A DNA stretch of 64,000 bases from an uncultured Acidobacteriota bacterium (GCA_902826685.1 CADEFT010000010.1:124001-188000), one strand, 5' to 3'. Positions 17,653 through 26,543 are shown, counted from the first letter of the stretch. The notes: a model not told the origin generated them from the letters alone. Translations and numbers: made by a program.

Positions 17653-18015
17653 ATGCTCAGCGCCAAACTGCTCGATCACTTCCAAAGTCCGCGCAACGTC
17701 GGCGAACTGCCGCCCCCGGCGGTGACCGTGGAAGTGACGAATCCGGCTTGTGGCGACATCCTGCGTCTTTCGGCGCTTTTCGAACAGGGCCGGGTGGCCC
17801 AGGCGCGTTACAAAACACGAGGCTGCACGGCCTCCATCGCCATCGGCAGCGCGCTCACCGAATGGATCGCCGGCAAGACGATCGAGCAACTGCGCGCCTT
17901 GAAGCCGGCCGTCGTGGAGGAACAGGTGGGCGGGCTCATCCCGGAATCGAAGCACGCCGCCGTGCTCGCCGCCGATGCCGTCAAAGCGTTGCTCAGTGCA
18001 TATAAAACAGACTGA
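17653..18015 (+). CDS. Iron-sulfur cluster assembly scaffold protein, NifU N-terminal/IscU-like
   Basis: A 120-residue protein with the IscU-type fold signature: HFQSPRNVGELPPP near the N-terminus, first Cys in NPACGDILRL and second Cys in TRGCTASIAIGSALTEW. The third conserved Cys of IscU (usually in KxHC) is absent: the sequence reads ESKHAAVLAADA. Classical scaffolds use three Cys to build a 2Fe-2S cluster, so activity may differ or an external ligand may be used. The last 23 bases overlap the convergent gene. Confidence 0.86.
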   Translation: MLSAKLLDHFQSPRNVGELPPPAVTVEVTNPACGDILRLSALFEQGRVAQARYKTRGCTASIAIGSALTEWIAGKTIEQLRALKPAVVEEQVGGLIPESKHAAVLAADAVKALLSAYKTD

Positions 18016-18682
18016 GCCGCGGCAGGTTTTTCTTTTCAAACAGCCGCCGGTCGAGGAACTGCTTTTCGAGCATGGTGAGCTGGCTGGCGGTCATCTTGCT
18101 TCGATAGGGCCGCAGATGGGAATCGAGGTCGCGGCGCGCTTCAAACAAATCTTCATCCGATTGTTCAGACCGCGCCATCGCCAGAATCTTGTCCTCAAGC
18201 GCCGAAAGACGCTGCTCCAGTTCTTCGAGCTTGCCCAGGTACGCTTCGGCTTCCCCCGCCATCGCCTCCAGAGCCCCGGCGATTTCTAGGAACGCCGACT
18301 CCCGCAACTGCCGGGCGTTACGTTCGAGATACGCGCGCAGTTCAGCGGCCGGAAACAGAGGCGGCGCCTCGGCGGGCGGTTTCGGCGGAACCGCGCCCGC
18401 CAGAATCTTCGCTTCTTCCATCACCGCCTGCGCGCAGTAGGCGAGCGAATTGACCTGCTGCAACCGCGACTTGCGGCTGCGCCATTTGAGGAACGCCGCA
18501 TCGATGCCGCGCAGCACCGCTTCGAGCGGAATCTCCGCGTTCTTCCACGTCTCGATCAATGCCCAGTCAAGCGGCGAAAGCAGAAACAGACTCGTACCGC
18601 GCGCCCGCTGAAACTGCCGCTCGATTTCGGTGAAGTAGTTGAAGTAGTTGCGCGGCCAATCGTGCTCTATCTCCTCGCCCAT
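17993..18682 (-). CDS. Conserved-looking helical protein of unknown function downstream of coaX
   Basis: About 229 residues from ATG 18682. It begins MGEEIEHDWPRNYFNYFTEI, has an aromatic-rich helical N-terminal region (SLFLLSPLDWALIETW, LEAVLRGIDAAFLKWRSRK) and a long charged helical C-terminal region that is likely coiled coil (LGKLEELEQRLSALEDKIL). No signal peptide or membrane segment is visible. I do not recognise a family. The start overlaps the end of coaX by 16 bp, so it is translated from the nadC-birA-coaX transcript. Longer frames upstream lie inside coaX. Confidence 0.75.
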   Translation of the reverse strand: MGEEIEHDWPRNYFNYFTEIERQFQRARGTSLFLLSPLDWALIETWKNAEIPLEAVLRGIDAAFLKWRSRKSRLQQVNSLAYCAQAVMEEAKILAGAVPPKPPAEAPPLFPAAELRAYLERNARQLRESAFLEIAGALEAMAGEAEAYLGKLEELEQRLSALEDKILAMARSEQSDEDLFEARRDLDSHLRPYRSKMTASQLTMLEKQFLDRRLFEKKNLPRLSLFYMH

Positions 18683-19428
18683 ATGAGCCGCAGCCCCTCC
18701 AGCGTCAAATCTTCGTCCAGAGTCTTGAGGAACCGCGACCCGCGCGTAATCAGGCTCGCCTGTCCGCCAGTGGCGATGGTCTTCGTCTCCGGTCCCAGTT
18801 TCTGAAGCAGCCGTTCGAGAATCCCGTCGATCATACCGACCGTGCCGTAATAGATGCCGCTTTGAATGCTGCCCACTGTGTTGGTGCCCACCAGTTTTTC
18901 CGGCTCGCGGAAATCCACCATCGGCAGCCGCGCCGTCTTGGCGAACAGCGCGCCGATCGAAATACCGATACCGGGGCAAATCACGCCGCCCAGATACTCG
19001 CCGTTCCCACTCACCGCGTCAAACGTAATCGCCGTGCCGAGATCCACCACTACGCACGGCCCGCCGTATTTGTGAAGCGCGGCCACGGCATTCACCAGCC
19101 GGTCCGCGCCCACTTCACGCGGATTCTCATAGAGCACCTTCAGCCCGGTGTCGGTTTCCGAGTTCACGTAAACGGCCTCTGTCCTGAAATAGTGCCGCGC
19201 CATGGCCGACAGGCTCGCATCGAGAATCGGCACCACGCTCGAAACAATGATGCCGCTGATCGCGGCCGGATCCAATCCACCGATCGCGAACAGGTTGCGC
19301 AGCAGCACACCCCATTCGTCCGCCGTCTGTTCGTGAACCGTCCGCAGCCTCCAGTTGTGGATCAGCCGCGCACCATCGAATACGCCGATGGTCACGTTCG
19401 TGTTGCCTACGTCGAGTGCCAGTAACAT
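18667..19428 (-). CDS. coaX: Type III pantothenate kinase
   Basis: A 253-residue protein with the ASKHA-fold motifs of CoaX: DVGNTNVTIGVFDG at the N-terminus, NPREVGADRLVNAVAA, VVVDLGTAITFDAVS, and a late TIATGGQASLI. It phosphorylates pantothenate, the first step of coenzyme A synthesis; type III enzymes need a monovalent cation and are not inhibited by CoA. It lies 6 bp after birA on the same strand. Confidence 0.95.
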   Translation of the reverse strand: MLLALDVGNTNVTIGVFDGARLIHNWRLRTVHEQTADEWGVLLRNLFAIGGLDPAAISGIIVSSVVPILDASLSAMARHYFRTEAVYVNSETDTGLKVLYENPREVGADRLVNAVAALHKYGGPCVVVDLGTAITFDAVSGNGEYLGGVICPGIGISIGALFAKTARLPMVDFREPEKLVGTNTVGSIQSGIYYGTVGMIDGILERLLQKLGPETKTIATGGQASLITRGSRFLKTLDEDLTLEGLRLIWARR

Positions 19429-19434
19429 GATTTT

Positions 19435-20190
19435 CTATTCCGGACGGACGCCGCCCGCCAGGATCAAGGTGCGCCTTCCATCGTCGAGATCGAGCAGCAG
19501 GAAGCCGTTCTCATCCAGCCCCGCCGTCGTACCGCGCAGTTGCGTCTCGCCCTGATCCACCACCACGCGGCGGCCATTCACATAGCTCGAAGCGCTCGAA
19601 AACAGGCGCAGCAGCGCGCCCTTGCCTTGCGATTGCAGAATGTCCACCTGCCGGTCCACCGATTCGAGAATCGACGAAAGCAGCGGCTCGCGCTCAAACG
19701 GCCGGCCCGCCTGAATCCGCAGCGACGCCGCCGTCTGGGCGATCTCCGCCGGGAAGTGCGTCTGGTTGACGTTCAATCCGATGCCGCACACAATCGCCTG
19801 GTGATGTTGCTGCAGCAGGATGCCGCATACTTTCCGGTTACCCGCCATCACATCGTTGGGCCAGCGCAGGTCCACCGCCAGTCCGGTGCTCTCGGCCACG
19901 GCTTCGGCAACGGCCAGGCCCACGGCCATGGTTAAAACCGGCAGGTCTTCCGGCGCCCGGTTCACACGCAGCACCACCGAAAAATACAACCCCGATTCTT
20001 TCTCCGAGTGCCACGGCCGGCCAAGCCGCCCCTGCCCCGCGGTCTGTTCTTCGGCTCCTACCGCCGTGCCATGCGGGCAGCCGCTCGCGGCCAGCCGAGC
20101 CGCATCGATCATGGTGGAATCGGTGCGCTCCATCCACAACACCAGGCGGCCCGGATGGCGTTCGATGACCTGATCGACGTCGAGTGCCAT
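19435..20190 (-). CDS. birA: Biotin--[acetyl-CoA-carboxylase] ligase
   Basis: A 251-residue catalytic-only biotin protein ligase. It has the biotinyl-AMP loop GQGRLGRPWHS (variant of GRGRxGRxW), LRWPNDVMAGNRKVCGIL, and a C-terminal beta-barrel (RRVVVDQGETQLRGTTAGLDENGFLLL). The N-terminal helix-turn-helix of E. coli BirA is absent, so it should not repress biotin genes. It attaches biotin to carboxylase carrier domains. It is followed by coaX and preceded by nadC, each separated by 6 bp, making a cofactor-metabolism operon. Confidence 0.93.
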   Translation of the reverse strand: MALDVDQVIERHPGRLVLWMERTDSTMIDAARLAASGCPHGTAVGAEEQTAGQGRLGRPWHSEKESGLYFSVVLRVNRAPEDLPVLTMAVGLAVAEAVAESTGLAVDLRWPNDVMAGNRKVCGILLQQHHQAIVCGIGLNVNQTHFPAEIAQTAASLRIQAGRPFEREPLLSSILESVDRQVDILQSQGKGALLRLFSSASSYVNGRRVVVDQGETQLRGTTAGLDENGFLLLDLDDGRRTLILAGGVRPE

Positions 20191-20196
20191 GAAGTT

Positions 20197-21033
20197 CTAT
20201 TGGATGGAAACGCGAAAATTCAGATTCATCGATCGCGCCGAATGCGTGATGGCGCCGCAGGATACGAAATCGGCGCCCGCCTCCGCGTACGCCCGCACCG
20301 TGTCGAGCGTAATGCCGCCTGAAAGCTCCACCGAGGCGCGGCCCGCGATGGAATCGATCCACACCTTCGCTTCGGCCGGCGTCAGATTATCAAGCAGCAG
20401 CCGCGGCGCGCCCGCCGCCAGCGCTTCGTCCAGTTCCGCCCGCGTACGCACTTCCACCTCGATGGGCAATCCGCTCGAACGCGCCCGCTCCACCGCCGCC
20501 CGCACGCCGCCCGCCGCCGTGATGTGGTTGTTCTTGATCAGAATGGCGTCAAACAGCCCGATGCGATGATTCACCGCCCCGCCCGCCGCCACCGCCATTT
20601 TCTCCAAGCGCCTCAAACAGGGCGTCGTCTTGCGCGTATCCAGAATGCGGCAGCGTGTATGCTTCACCTCATCGGCATAGCGCCGCGCCAGCGTCGCCAC
20701 ACCGCTCAGCCGTTGAATGAAATTGAGCGACACGCGTTCGCACTCAAGCAGCGTCCACGCCTTGCCCCGCACCCTGGCGATCGCCCGGCCCGGCTCGACG
20801 CCTGTGCCGCTGCCCGCTTCGATCTCGATCAAGTCCACGCCGCCGCGCAATTGATAAATCAGCGGCAGCAGTTCCACGCCCGCCACCGTCATCGGCTCGC
20901 GCGCCCAAAAGCGTCCTTCCGCCATCGCTTCCCCCGAGATGCAGGACCTCGTTGTCACGTCGCCTGTGCCGATGTCTTCCTCCAACGCGAACTTCACGGC
21001 GCGAATCACGTCGGGGTGGGTCGTATCGAACAT
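20197..21033 (-). CDS. nadC: Nicotinate-nucleotide pyrophosphorylase (quinolinate phosphoribosyltransferase)
   Basis: A 278-residue protein with the expected pattern: EEDIGTGDVTTRS near the start, ERVSLNFIQRLSGVAT, LDTRKTTPCLRRLEKMAVAAGG, HRIGLFDAILIKNNHI, and SGGITLDTVRAYAEAGADFVS at the end. It converts quinolinate and PRPP to nicotinate mononucleotide in NAD synthesis. AAGAGG lies 6-7 nt upstream of the ATG. It diverges from nadD, the next enzyme of the same pathway, with only 30 bp between the two starts. Confidence 0.96.
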   Translation of the reverse strand: MFDTTHPDVIRAVKFALEEDIGTGDVTTRSCISGEAMAEGRFWAREPMTVAGVELLPLIYQLRGGVDLIEIEAGSGTGVEPGRAIARVRGKAWTLLECERVSLNFIQRLSGVATLARRYADEVKHTRCRILDTRKTTPCLRRLEKMAVAAGGAVNHRIGLFDAILIKNNHITAAGGVRAAVERARSSGLPIEVEVRTRAELDEALAAGAPRLLLDNLTPAEAKVWIDSIAGRASVELSGGITLDTVRAYAEAGADFVSCGAITHSARSMNLNFRVSIQ

Positions 21034-21063
21034 ATTTAACCTCTTATGTTACCTTGAGAGATT

Positions 21064-21627
21064 CTGAAACTCGCGATCTTCGGCGGCACCTTCGATCCCA
21101 TCCATTCCGCTCATCTCACTGTGGCCCGCGAGGCTGCCGGCCACTTCGAACTCGATCGTGTGCTGTTCATCCCCGCCGGAAATCCGCCCCACAAGCGCGG
21201 CACCGCCACCGGCTATGAGCATCGCTACCGCATGGTGGAACTGGCCTGCTACGCCGACGCCCGCTTCGTTCCTTCGCGCCTCGAAGAGGGACAACAAAAG
21301 AGCTACTCGTGCGACACCATCGAGCGCGTGCGCCAGTCGATCGAACCCGGAAGCGAGTTGTTCTTCCTCATCGGCGCCGACGCGTTCGCCGAAATCGAAT
21401 CCTGGCATCGCTGGCGCGACGTGGTGCGCAGCGTCGCCTTTCTGGTGGTGACGCGCCCCGGCCATGCTTACCGCGTTCCCGAAGGAGCCACCGTTCATCG
21501 GCTCGAAACGCTGGCGCTGCCGGTGTCGTCCTCCGATATCCGCGATCAACTGGCCGCCGGCCGGTCGCCGAAAGAGCTGCCACTGCCAGTACGGCGATAC
21601 ATCCGTGAGCGCGCGCTCTACCGTTAA
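21064..21627 (+). CDS. nadD: Nicotinate-nucleotide adenylyltransferase, CTG start
   Basis: About 187 residues. The NTP-binding motif GGTFDPIHSAH at the N-terminus and the C-terminal SSSDIRDQLAAGRS plus RYIRERALYR identify NadD, which adenylates nicotinate mononucleotide to deamido-NAD. No ATG, GTG or TTG lies between the in-frame stop at 21055-21057 and the motif. CTG at 21064 gives the family-typical beginning M-K-L-A-I-F-G-G-T-F, with GAGAG upstream; ATT at 21061 is the only other option. The first standard codon (GTG 21121) would delete the ATP-binding motif. Confidence 0.9.
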   Translation: MKLAIFGGTFDPIHSAHLTVAREAAGHFELDRVLFIPAGNPPHKRGTATGYEHRYRMVELACYADARFVPSRLEEGQQKSYSCDTIERVRQSIEPGSELFFLIGADAFAEIESWHRWRDVVRSVAFLVVTRPGHAYRVPEGATVHRLETLALPVSSSDIRDQLAAGRSPKELPLPVRRYIRERALYR

Positions 21628-21639
21628 AATGGAAACTGC

Positions 21640-23112
21640 TTGACCTCCCGAATTTTTCTCAAGCTCGTCGTCGCCGTGCTCTGCATCCTTGCGGTCGCTC
21701 TGGCGGCAGTGGATTTCCTCGCTTCCGAAGTCGCCGGGAAAGCTTACATCGCGACCTTGACGCGCGATCTCAGCGAGCGAGCCGGCATGCTCGGCGTCGC
21801 CATCGACGCTGGATCTCTGCGCGGCAACGACACCGCTCTTCACGACATCGCCAAAAAGCTGGGCGGCCGGTTGACCATCGTGGATAAAGAGGGCACCGTG
21901 GAATTCGATTCCGACGCCCACGCGCAGCAGATGGAGAACCATCGCAACCGTGTCGAGATCGCCTCCGCCCTGGCCGGCAAGCTCGGTTCGAGCAAGCGCG
22001 CCTCGCCCACTCTGGGCATCACCTTTTTATACGTCGCCGTACCGCATTCGCTCGGTGCCATCCGCCTGGCGGTGCCGGTGGCCGCCGTCAAGAACGAGGT
22101 GGATTCCATCCGCCGCAAGATGCTGGCCGCCGTGGCGCTTGCCTTCATCCCCGCCTTCGTCATCTCTCTCTACTTCGCCCGCCACGTGTCGGCGCGGCTT
22201 GGCCGTATCATCGACTATGCCGAGAAACTGGCCGAGGGAAATTTCGAGGCGCGCCTCGATCAGCCGGGTTCCGATGAGCTCGGCACGCTCGGCCATAAGC
22301 TCAATGAAACGGGAGAAAAGCTGCAACACACCGTCGAGCAACTGCAGCGCGATCATCAGGCGCTTGAGAAACTGGAGCGCGTGCGGAAAGATTTCGTGAT
22401 CAACGTGTCGCATGAGCTGCGCACGCCCCTTGCTTCCATTCAGGGCTACACCGAAACGCTGCTCGATGGGGCGATCCACGATCCCCAAAACAACGTCAAG
22501 TTCCTCTCCATCATCCGCGCCAATGCCGAGCGTCTGGCCCGCCTTACGGCCGACCTTCTCACCCTGTCGCGCATTGAGCTGAAGACGCAGAGCTTCCGGT
22601 TCGCTTCCTATTACGTCAACGGCCTCATCCTCGATAGCGTGGATTCGCTTCGCCCTGTGGCCGCCAAAAAGAACATCCGCCTGGTGACGGAGCTGGCCAA
22701 ACCCGAGACCGAGGTGTTCTGCGACGCCGAAGCTGTGCATCAGATTCTAAGTAACCTGCTCGACAACGCCATCAAGTACACGCCGGAAAACGGCACTATC
22801 ACCGTGGGAGCGCGCAATCCGGAAAACGCCAAAGTCGAACTTTGGGTGCGCGACACCGGTATCGGCATTCCCGAAGAAGACCTGCCGCGGCTGTTTGAGC
22901 GCTTCTACCGCGTCGATAAGGCGCGCTCGCGCGAGTTGGGCGGTACGGGACTCGGTCTCGCCATCGTCAAGCACCTCGCCAAGGCGCAGGGCGGGGAAGT
23001 CCGTGTCGCCAGCAAGCGCGATGAAGGGTCGACGTTTTCGTTTACTCTGCCGGTCGAAGACCTGGGCCTGGCCGAATCCGTCCCGGTTCAATCACAGTTA
23101 ACCGTTTCGTAA
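21640..23112 (+). CDS. Sensor histidine kinase, PhoR-like
   Basis: A 490-residue membrane kinase starting at TTG 21640 with GGAAA upstream. It has a first membrane segment (LVVAVLCILAVALAAVDFL), a periplasmic sensor region, a second membrane segment near residues 160-180, a HAMP domain, the phosphorylated His in NVSHELRTPLASIQG at about residue 258, and a HATPase domain with NLLDNAIKYT, DTGIGIPEEDLPRLFERFYR and GTGLGLAIVK. The pattern resembles PhoR and related phosphate-type kinases. It follows nadD by 12 bp and precedes its likely response regulator by 36 bp, with the kinase gene first. Confidence 0.93.
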   Translation: MTSRIFLKLVVAVLCILAVALAAVDFLASEVAGKAYIATLTRDLSERAGMLGVAIDAGSLRGNDTALHDIAKKLGGRLTIVDKEGTVEFDSDAHAQQMENHRNRVEIASALAGKLGSSKRASPTLGITFLYVAVPHSLGAIRLAVPVAAVKNEVDSIRRKMLAAVALAFIPAFVISLYFARHVSARLGRIIDYAEKLAEGNFEARLDQPGSDELGTLGHKLNETGEKLQHTVEQLQRDHQALEKLERVRKDFVINVSHELRTPLASIQGYTETLLDGAIHDPQNNVKFLSIIRANAERLARLTADLLTLSRIELKTQSFRFASYYVNGLILDSVDSLRPVAAKKNIRLVTELAKPETEVFCDAEAVHQILSNLLDNAIKYTPENGTITVGARNPENAKVELWVRDTGIGIPEEDLPRLFERFYRVDKARSRELGGTGLGLAIVKHLAKAQGGEVRVASKRDEGSTFSFTLPVEDLGLAESVPVQSQLTVS

Positions 23113-23134
23113 TAGATTTGTAACTTGGCGCCGC

Positions 23135-23140
23135 TATCTT
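23135..23140 (+). promoter_or_regulatory. Candidate -10 box (TATCTT) for the response regulator
   Basis: TATCTT ends 8 nt before the ATG of the response-regulator gene. It would give the regulator its own, possibly leaderless, transcript in addition to read-through from the kinase gene. Confidence 0.35.
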
Positions 23141-23148
23141 GAAACAAC

Positions 23149-23868
23149 ATGAAAAAAGTCGCACTGATTGAAGACGATGCCGATTTGTTCGCGCTGTTGA
23201 AATACAACCTGGAACGGGAAGGCTTCGCCCTGGTGGGCGCGCAGACCGGCAAGGGCGCCATTGAGCTTTGCCGCCGCGAGCGGCCCGACCTCATCCTGCT
23301 CGATATCATGCTGCCCGATTCCGACGGGCTCGATATCTGCAAGGGCATTCGCTCCCATCCCGAACTGGCGCACATCCCTGTCATTTTTCTGACGGCCCGG
23401 GCGTCGGAAACCGACCGCATCGTGGGTCTCGAACTCGGCGCCAACGACTATATCGTCAAGCCGTTTTTCATCCGCGAATTGATCGCGCGCATCAAGATCC
23501 AGTTCCGCGGCACCCAAGCCGTGGTGCGCGCGTTGAAGTCGGGTCCGCTCGAGCTTGATCGCAACAGTTGCCGCGTCCGCCTCAACGGCGGCTTCGTCTC
23601 CCTCACGGCTACCGAATTTCGTCTGCTGGAATTTCTGATGAGCCGGCCCGGAGTCGTCTTCAGCCGCGAGCAGTTGCTCGACGCGGTGTGGGGCCATGAT
23701 CGCGCCGTCACCGACCGCACGGTGGACGTCTATATCCTGCGCCTGCGGCAAAAGATCGAAGCCGATGGCGGCCAGTCGTTCATCCGCTCGGTGCGCGGGT
23801 TCGGCTATAGCTTCGACGAAAGCCCGGAAGTCCCCGCCGAAGCCATGGCCGCTACTTCAACTCTTTGA
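23149..23868 (+). CDS. OmpR/PhoB-family response regulator
   Basis: A 239-residue protein. The receiver domain has acidic residues at EDD (8-10), phosphoacceptor Asp52 in LILLDIMLP, Thr in FLTARAS and Lys in DYIVKPFF. The C-terminal winged-helix domain has [27 protein letters not shown] and [15 protein letters not shown], typical of PhoB-like DNA binding. The likely partner is the kinase encoded 36 bp upstream. The 3' end overlaps the convergent DUF1080 gene by 17 bp. Confidence 0.94.
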   Translation: MKKVALIEDDADLFALLKYNLEREGFALVGAQTGKGAIELCRRERPDLILLDIMLPDSDGLDICKGIRSHPELAHIPVIFLTARASETDRIVGLELGANDYIVKPFFIRELIARIKIQFRGTQAVVRALKSGPLELDRNSCRVRLNGGFVSLTATEFRLLEFLMSRPGVVFSREQLLDAVWGHDRAVTDRTVDVYILRLRQKIEADGGQSFIRSVRGFGYSFDESPEVPAEAMAATSTL

Positions 23869-24484
23869 CACGGATATTCCGGAACTCCACCAGCGTTCCG
23901 TGACCCAAAAAGCCGATGTGGCCGGCGGCGCGCCGGATGCCGGGGTGCTTGCTGAGCACGCTGTCTTCCTGCACCAGTGAAAGATCGGTGTTGACGATCA
24001 CCACGCCATTCAGCGTGACGCGGATCAGGCTGCCCATGGCCATGATCTCGCCTTCGTTCCATTCGCCCGCCGGCTTCTGAAAGCCCGTGCGGGCGGGCGC
24101 CACGTCGTAGACCGAACCGGTATGCTGCTCCGAGCGGATCTTGCCCTTGTACTGGGCGTGGCCGTCGTCCAGAATCTGAACTTCCATGCCCTTATAGGCC
24201 GCATCGCCATCGAGCGGCGCGCGAATGCCCACTCCGTTATTGCCCCCCGGCGCCAGCCGGTACTCATAGCGGAAGATGAAGTTGCCGTACTCTTTTTCCG
24301 TGAAAAGATTGCCGCCCCCATCGGCCGGGCAGACCAGAATACCGTCTTTCACCACGTAACCCGGACCGTGGCCCTTGACGAGAGTCCAGCCTGCAGTCGA
24401 CTTGCCGTCGAACAACTCCTGAAACCCCGGTTCGGCGGCCAGCGAAAGCCAGGGAAGCGCGAACAGAACGATAGATCGATGCAT
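23852..24484 (-). CDS. Secreted DUF1080 protein (3-keto-disaccharide hydrolase-like)
   Basis: A 210-residue protein with a signal peptide ([15 protein letters not shown]) and a concanavalin-like jelly roll of the DUF1080 type: [50 protein letters not shown] and [24 protein letters not shown]1080 proteins are abundant in Acidobacteriota and related soil bacteria, and some hydrolyse 3-keto-glycosides. A second DUF1080 gene is at 45876-46511. Confidence 0.9.
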   Translation of the reverse strand: MHRSIVLFALPWLSLAAEPGFQELFDGKSTAGWTLVKGHGPGYVVKDGILVCPADGGGNLFTEKEYGNFIFRYEYRLAPGGNNGVGIRAPLDGDAAYKGMEVQILDDGHAQYKGKIRSEQHTGSVYDVAPARTGFQKPAGEWNEGEIMAMGSLIRVTLNGVVIVNTDLSLVQEDSVLSKHPGIRRAAGHIGFLGHGTLVEFRNIRVKELK

Positions 24485-24536
24485 GAATGCTATTGTGCCA
24501 TCCCATGCGCCGCCGGAGAACTAACGAGGGAAGAAC

Positions 24537-24806
24537 ATGGCAAAGACGATACATGTCATCCAGCGAGGCGGAAGCTGGACGGTCAAGCGACAGGGCCGAA
24601 AAGCCGATGGTGTGTACGACACGAAGCGCGAAGCGGTTGCCAGCGCGCGGGACATCGCTCGAAATGCCTCTGGTCAGCTCGTAATTCATGGCGTCGATGG
24701 AAAAATTCAAGAGCATGACACCTATGGCATGCCCCGAATTCAAAAGGCAGTGGAAAAGGTGACCCTCGACCGGCTGTTCGAGGAACAGTCGCCACCGCGT
24801 GGCTAG
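24537..24806 (+). CDS. DUF2188 domain protein
   Basis: An 89-residue cytoplasmic protein beginning MAKTIHVIQRGGSWTVKRQG, with DTKREAVASARDIARN and QLVIHGVDGKIQEHDTYG, the usual DUF2188 order. GAGGGAAG upstream of the ATG is a good ribosome-binding site. The function of DUF2188 is unknown. It stands alone between two minus-strand genes, suggesting its own promoter. Confidence 0.88.
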   Translation: MAKTIHVIQRGGSWTVKRQGRKADGVYDTKREAVASARDIARNASGQLVIHGVDGKIQEHDTYGMPRIQKAVEKVTLDRLFEEQSPPRG

Positions 24807-24838
24807 CCCATGCTAAAGCGGCGTTCAGTCACTCAACC

Positions 24839-25645
24839 CTACCCCAGCCACCACCCCAGAATCTGATCCCCGAATAGTCCGCCCACCACCGCCGCCAATC
24901 CGAGAAACGTGCCGAACGGTAGCTCGTAGGTGAATTCTTCCTTTGAGAACCAGATGTAGGCCATACCCGCGATGGCGCCGAACATCGAACTGGCGAAGAT
25001 CGCCAGCAAAGCCGCTGGCAGTCCGAGAAACGCGCCAATGGTCAGCAGCATCTTCACATCGCCGAGCCCCAGACCTTCACGGCCGCGTACGTGCTGATAC
25101 ACCGCCCCCACTACCCACAGCAGCCCCGCGCTTACCAAGGCTCCGAACAACGCTTCGAACACGCCGTGAATCCACGCCGGCCATTGCGCCGGCAGGAAGA
25201 AGATCGACAGGTTCGACGACGGGGGAGCGAACGCCGCCAACGCCACGCCCGCCGCCGCGCCTCCTAGCGTGAACTCATCGGGCAGGATGCGCTCTTCGAG
25301 ATCCGTGAAGATCAGATCCACCATGATCGCCGCCAGCACGCACAGCTTCAGACCCCAGACGTTCCAGCCCTTCGAATACACGCACCAGAAAAACAGCAGG
25401 CCCGTGATCAGTTCCACCGCCGGATAGCGCCATGGAATCGGTTCGCGGCAATAGCGGCACCGGCGCCCCAACAGAAAATAACTCAGCAGCGGAATGTTGT
25501 CATACCAGGAGACCGTCTTCTCGCAGCCCGGGCAGAACGACCTCGGCGCGACCACCGAAAGATCGCGCGGCAGACGGAAGATGCACACATTCAGGAAACT
25601 GCCGATGAGCAATCCGAACAGCCCCGCCGCCAATGCTTCCAGCAT
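24839..25645 (-). CDS. Prepilin peptidase (A24 aspartic protease)
   Basis: A 268-residue polytopic membrane protein. The N-terminal part has the zinc-binding Cys pairs CPGC and CRYC typical of bifunctional prepilin peptidase/N-methylase. The two catalytic Asp regions are FTDLEERILPDEF and GLGDVKMLLTIGAFLG. It cleaves and methylates type IV prepilins and type II secretion pseudopilins. It lies 4 bp downstream of the glycosyltransferase gene on the same strand. No pilin gene is present in the window. Confidence 0.94.
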   Translation of the reverse strand: MLEALAAGLFGLLIGSFLNVCIFRLPRDLSVVAPRSFCPGCEKTVSWYDNIPLLSYFLLGRRCRYCREPIPWRYPAVELITGLLFFWCVYSKGWNVWGLKLCVLAAIMVDLIFTDLEERILPDEFTLGGAAAGVALAAFAPPSSNLSIFFLPAQWPAWIHGVFEALFGALVSAGLLWVVGAVYQHVRGREGLGLGDVKMLLTIGAFLGLPAALLAIFASSMFGAIAGMAYIWFSKEEFTYELPFGTFLGLAAVVGGLFGDQILGWWLG

Positions 25646-25649
25646 TCTC

Positions 25650-26543
25650 TTAGCGCACTACCTTCCTGTATTCGTGCAGCGTGCAGAGTGCCATATGCGC
25701 CAGCGTGTAGCGATCCTTCACCATTTCCCGGCCTCGCTCCCCCAGCCGCCGGGCGAGTTCGCGATCGTTCATCAGCGTGGCGATGGCGCGGGCGATCTCG
25801 CCCGCTTCATTGGAAACCATCAGCCCGGTTTCCCCGTCGGTCACGATTTCCGGCAAACCTCCCACGCGGCTCGCAATCACCGGCACACCCGCCGACATCG
25901 CCAGCAGCGCGCCCGACCCCAAACCTTCCTCTTCGCTCAAGTAAAGCAGCGCGCGCGCCGAAGCCAGATCACGCTTCAGATCGCTTGAGAAGTGAAGCTC
26001 CACCCCCGCCATCCGGGCCGCCTCGCGCGCCAGCGCCTCGGGCTTGCGCGGATCGTTCCACAACGGCGTAATCAACCGCTCGCCCAGCGGCACCGCCGGA
26101 TCGAGCGGCACGCCGTCATAGACGACGCCGATCTTCGATTCCTCCACTCCCGCCGCGCGCAACCGGTCGGCTACGCAATGCGAGATCGCCAGGTACCGCG
26201 TCGCGCGCCTGTATTTCCACCCGGAGAACCACGAGGTCCTGACCGGAAACGCCACCCGCCGCGACACCACCACCGGACGCCGAGCCGCCAAAACCGCCAT
26301 CGTGTGACTGTGCGCGTCGTGCGCATGCACCAGATCGAACTCGGCAGACTGCCGCCAGATCCGCCACAGCGACAAGCCGGCGCAGGGCACCCCCCGCTTG
26401 GCCGCCTCGGCCGCAAGGGGAGACGACCCGCTCACCATCAGCGTCGGCTTCAGGCCGATCGTCATTTGACCCACCATCAGGTACAGCGCCTGCCACTGCC
26501 CGCCCCGCATCTCGCGGCCGCTATCCAAGTGCAGCACCTTCAT
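25650..26543 (-). CDS. Glycosyltransferase, group 1 (GT4-like)
   Basis: About 297 residues from ATG 26543, shorter than a typical 370-residue GT4 enzyme. It starts MKVLHLDSGREMRGGQWQ and has the C-terminal nucleotide-sugar motif SEEEGLGSGALLAMSAGVPVIASRVGGLPEIV. The segment between the two Rossmann domains is short (WNDPRKPEALAREAARMAGVELHFSS). It probably transfers a sugar to a lipid- or polysaccharide-linked acceptor. The start overlaps the stop of the next upstream glycosyltransferase (TGATG). Confidence 0.88.
   Translation of the reverse strand: MKVLHLDSGREMRGGQWQALYLMVGQMTIGLKPTLMVSGSSPLAAEAAKRGVPCAGLSLWRIWRQSAEFDLVHAHDAHSHTMAVLAARRPVVVSRRVAFPVRTSWFSGWKYRRATRYLAISHCVADRLRAAGVEESKIGVVYDGVPLDPAVPLGERLITPLWNDPRKPEALAREAARMAGVELHFSSDLKRDLASARALLYLSEEEGLGSGALLAMSAGVPVIASRVGGLPEIVTDGETGLMVSNEAGEIARAIATLMNDRELARRLGERGREMVKDRYTLAHMALCTLHEYRKVVR

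Noticed and set aside
17649..17654. Plus-strand TATAAT as a promoter of the NifU-like gene
   Set aside because: It overlaps the ATG itself, so transcription would begin inside the gene; only the minus-strand reading is well placed.
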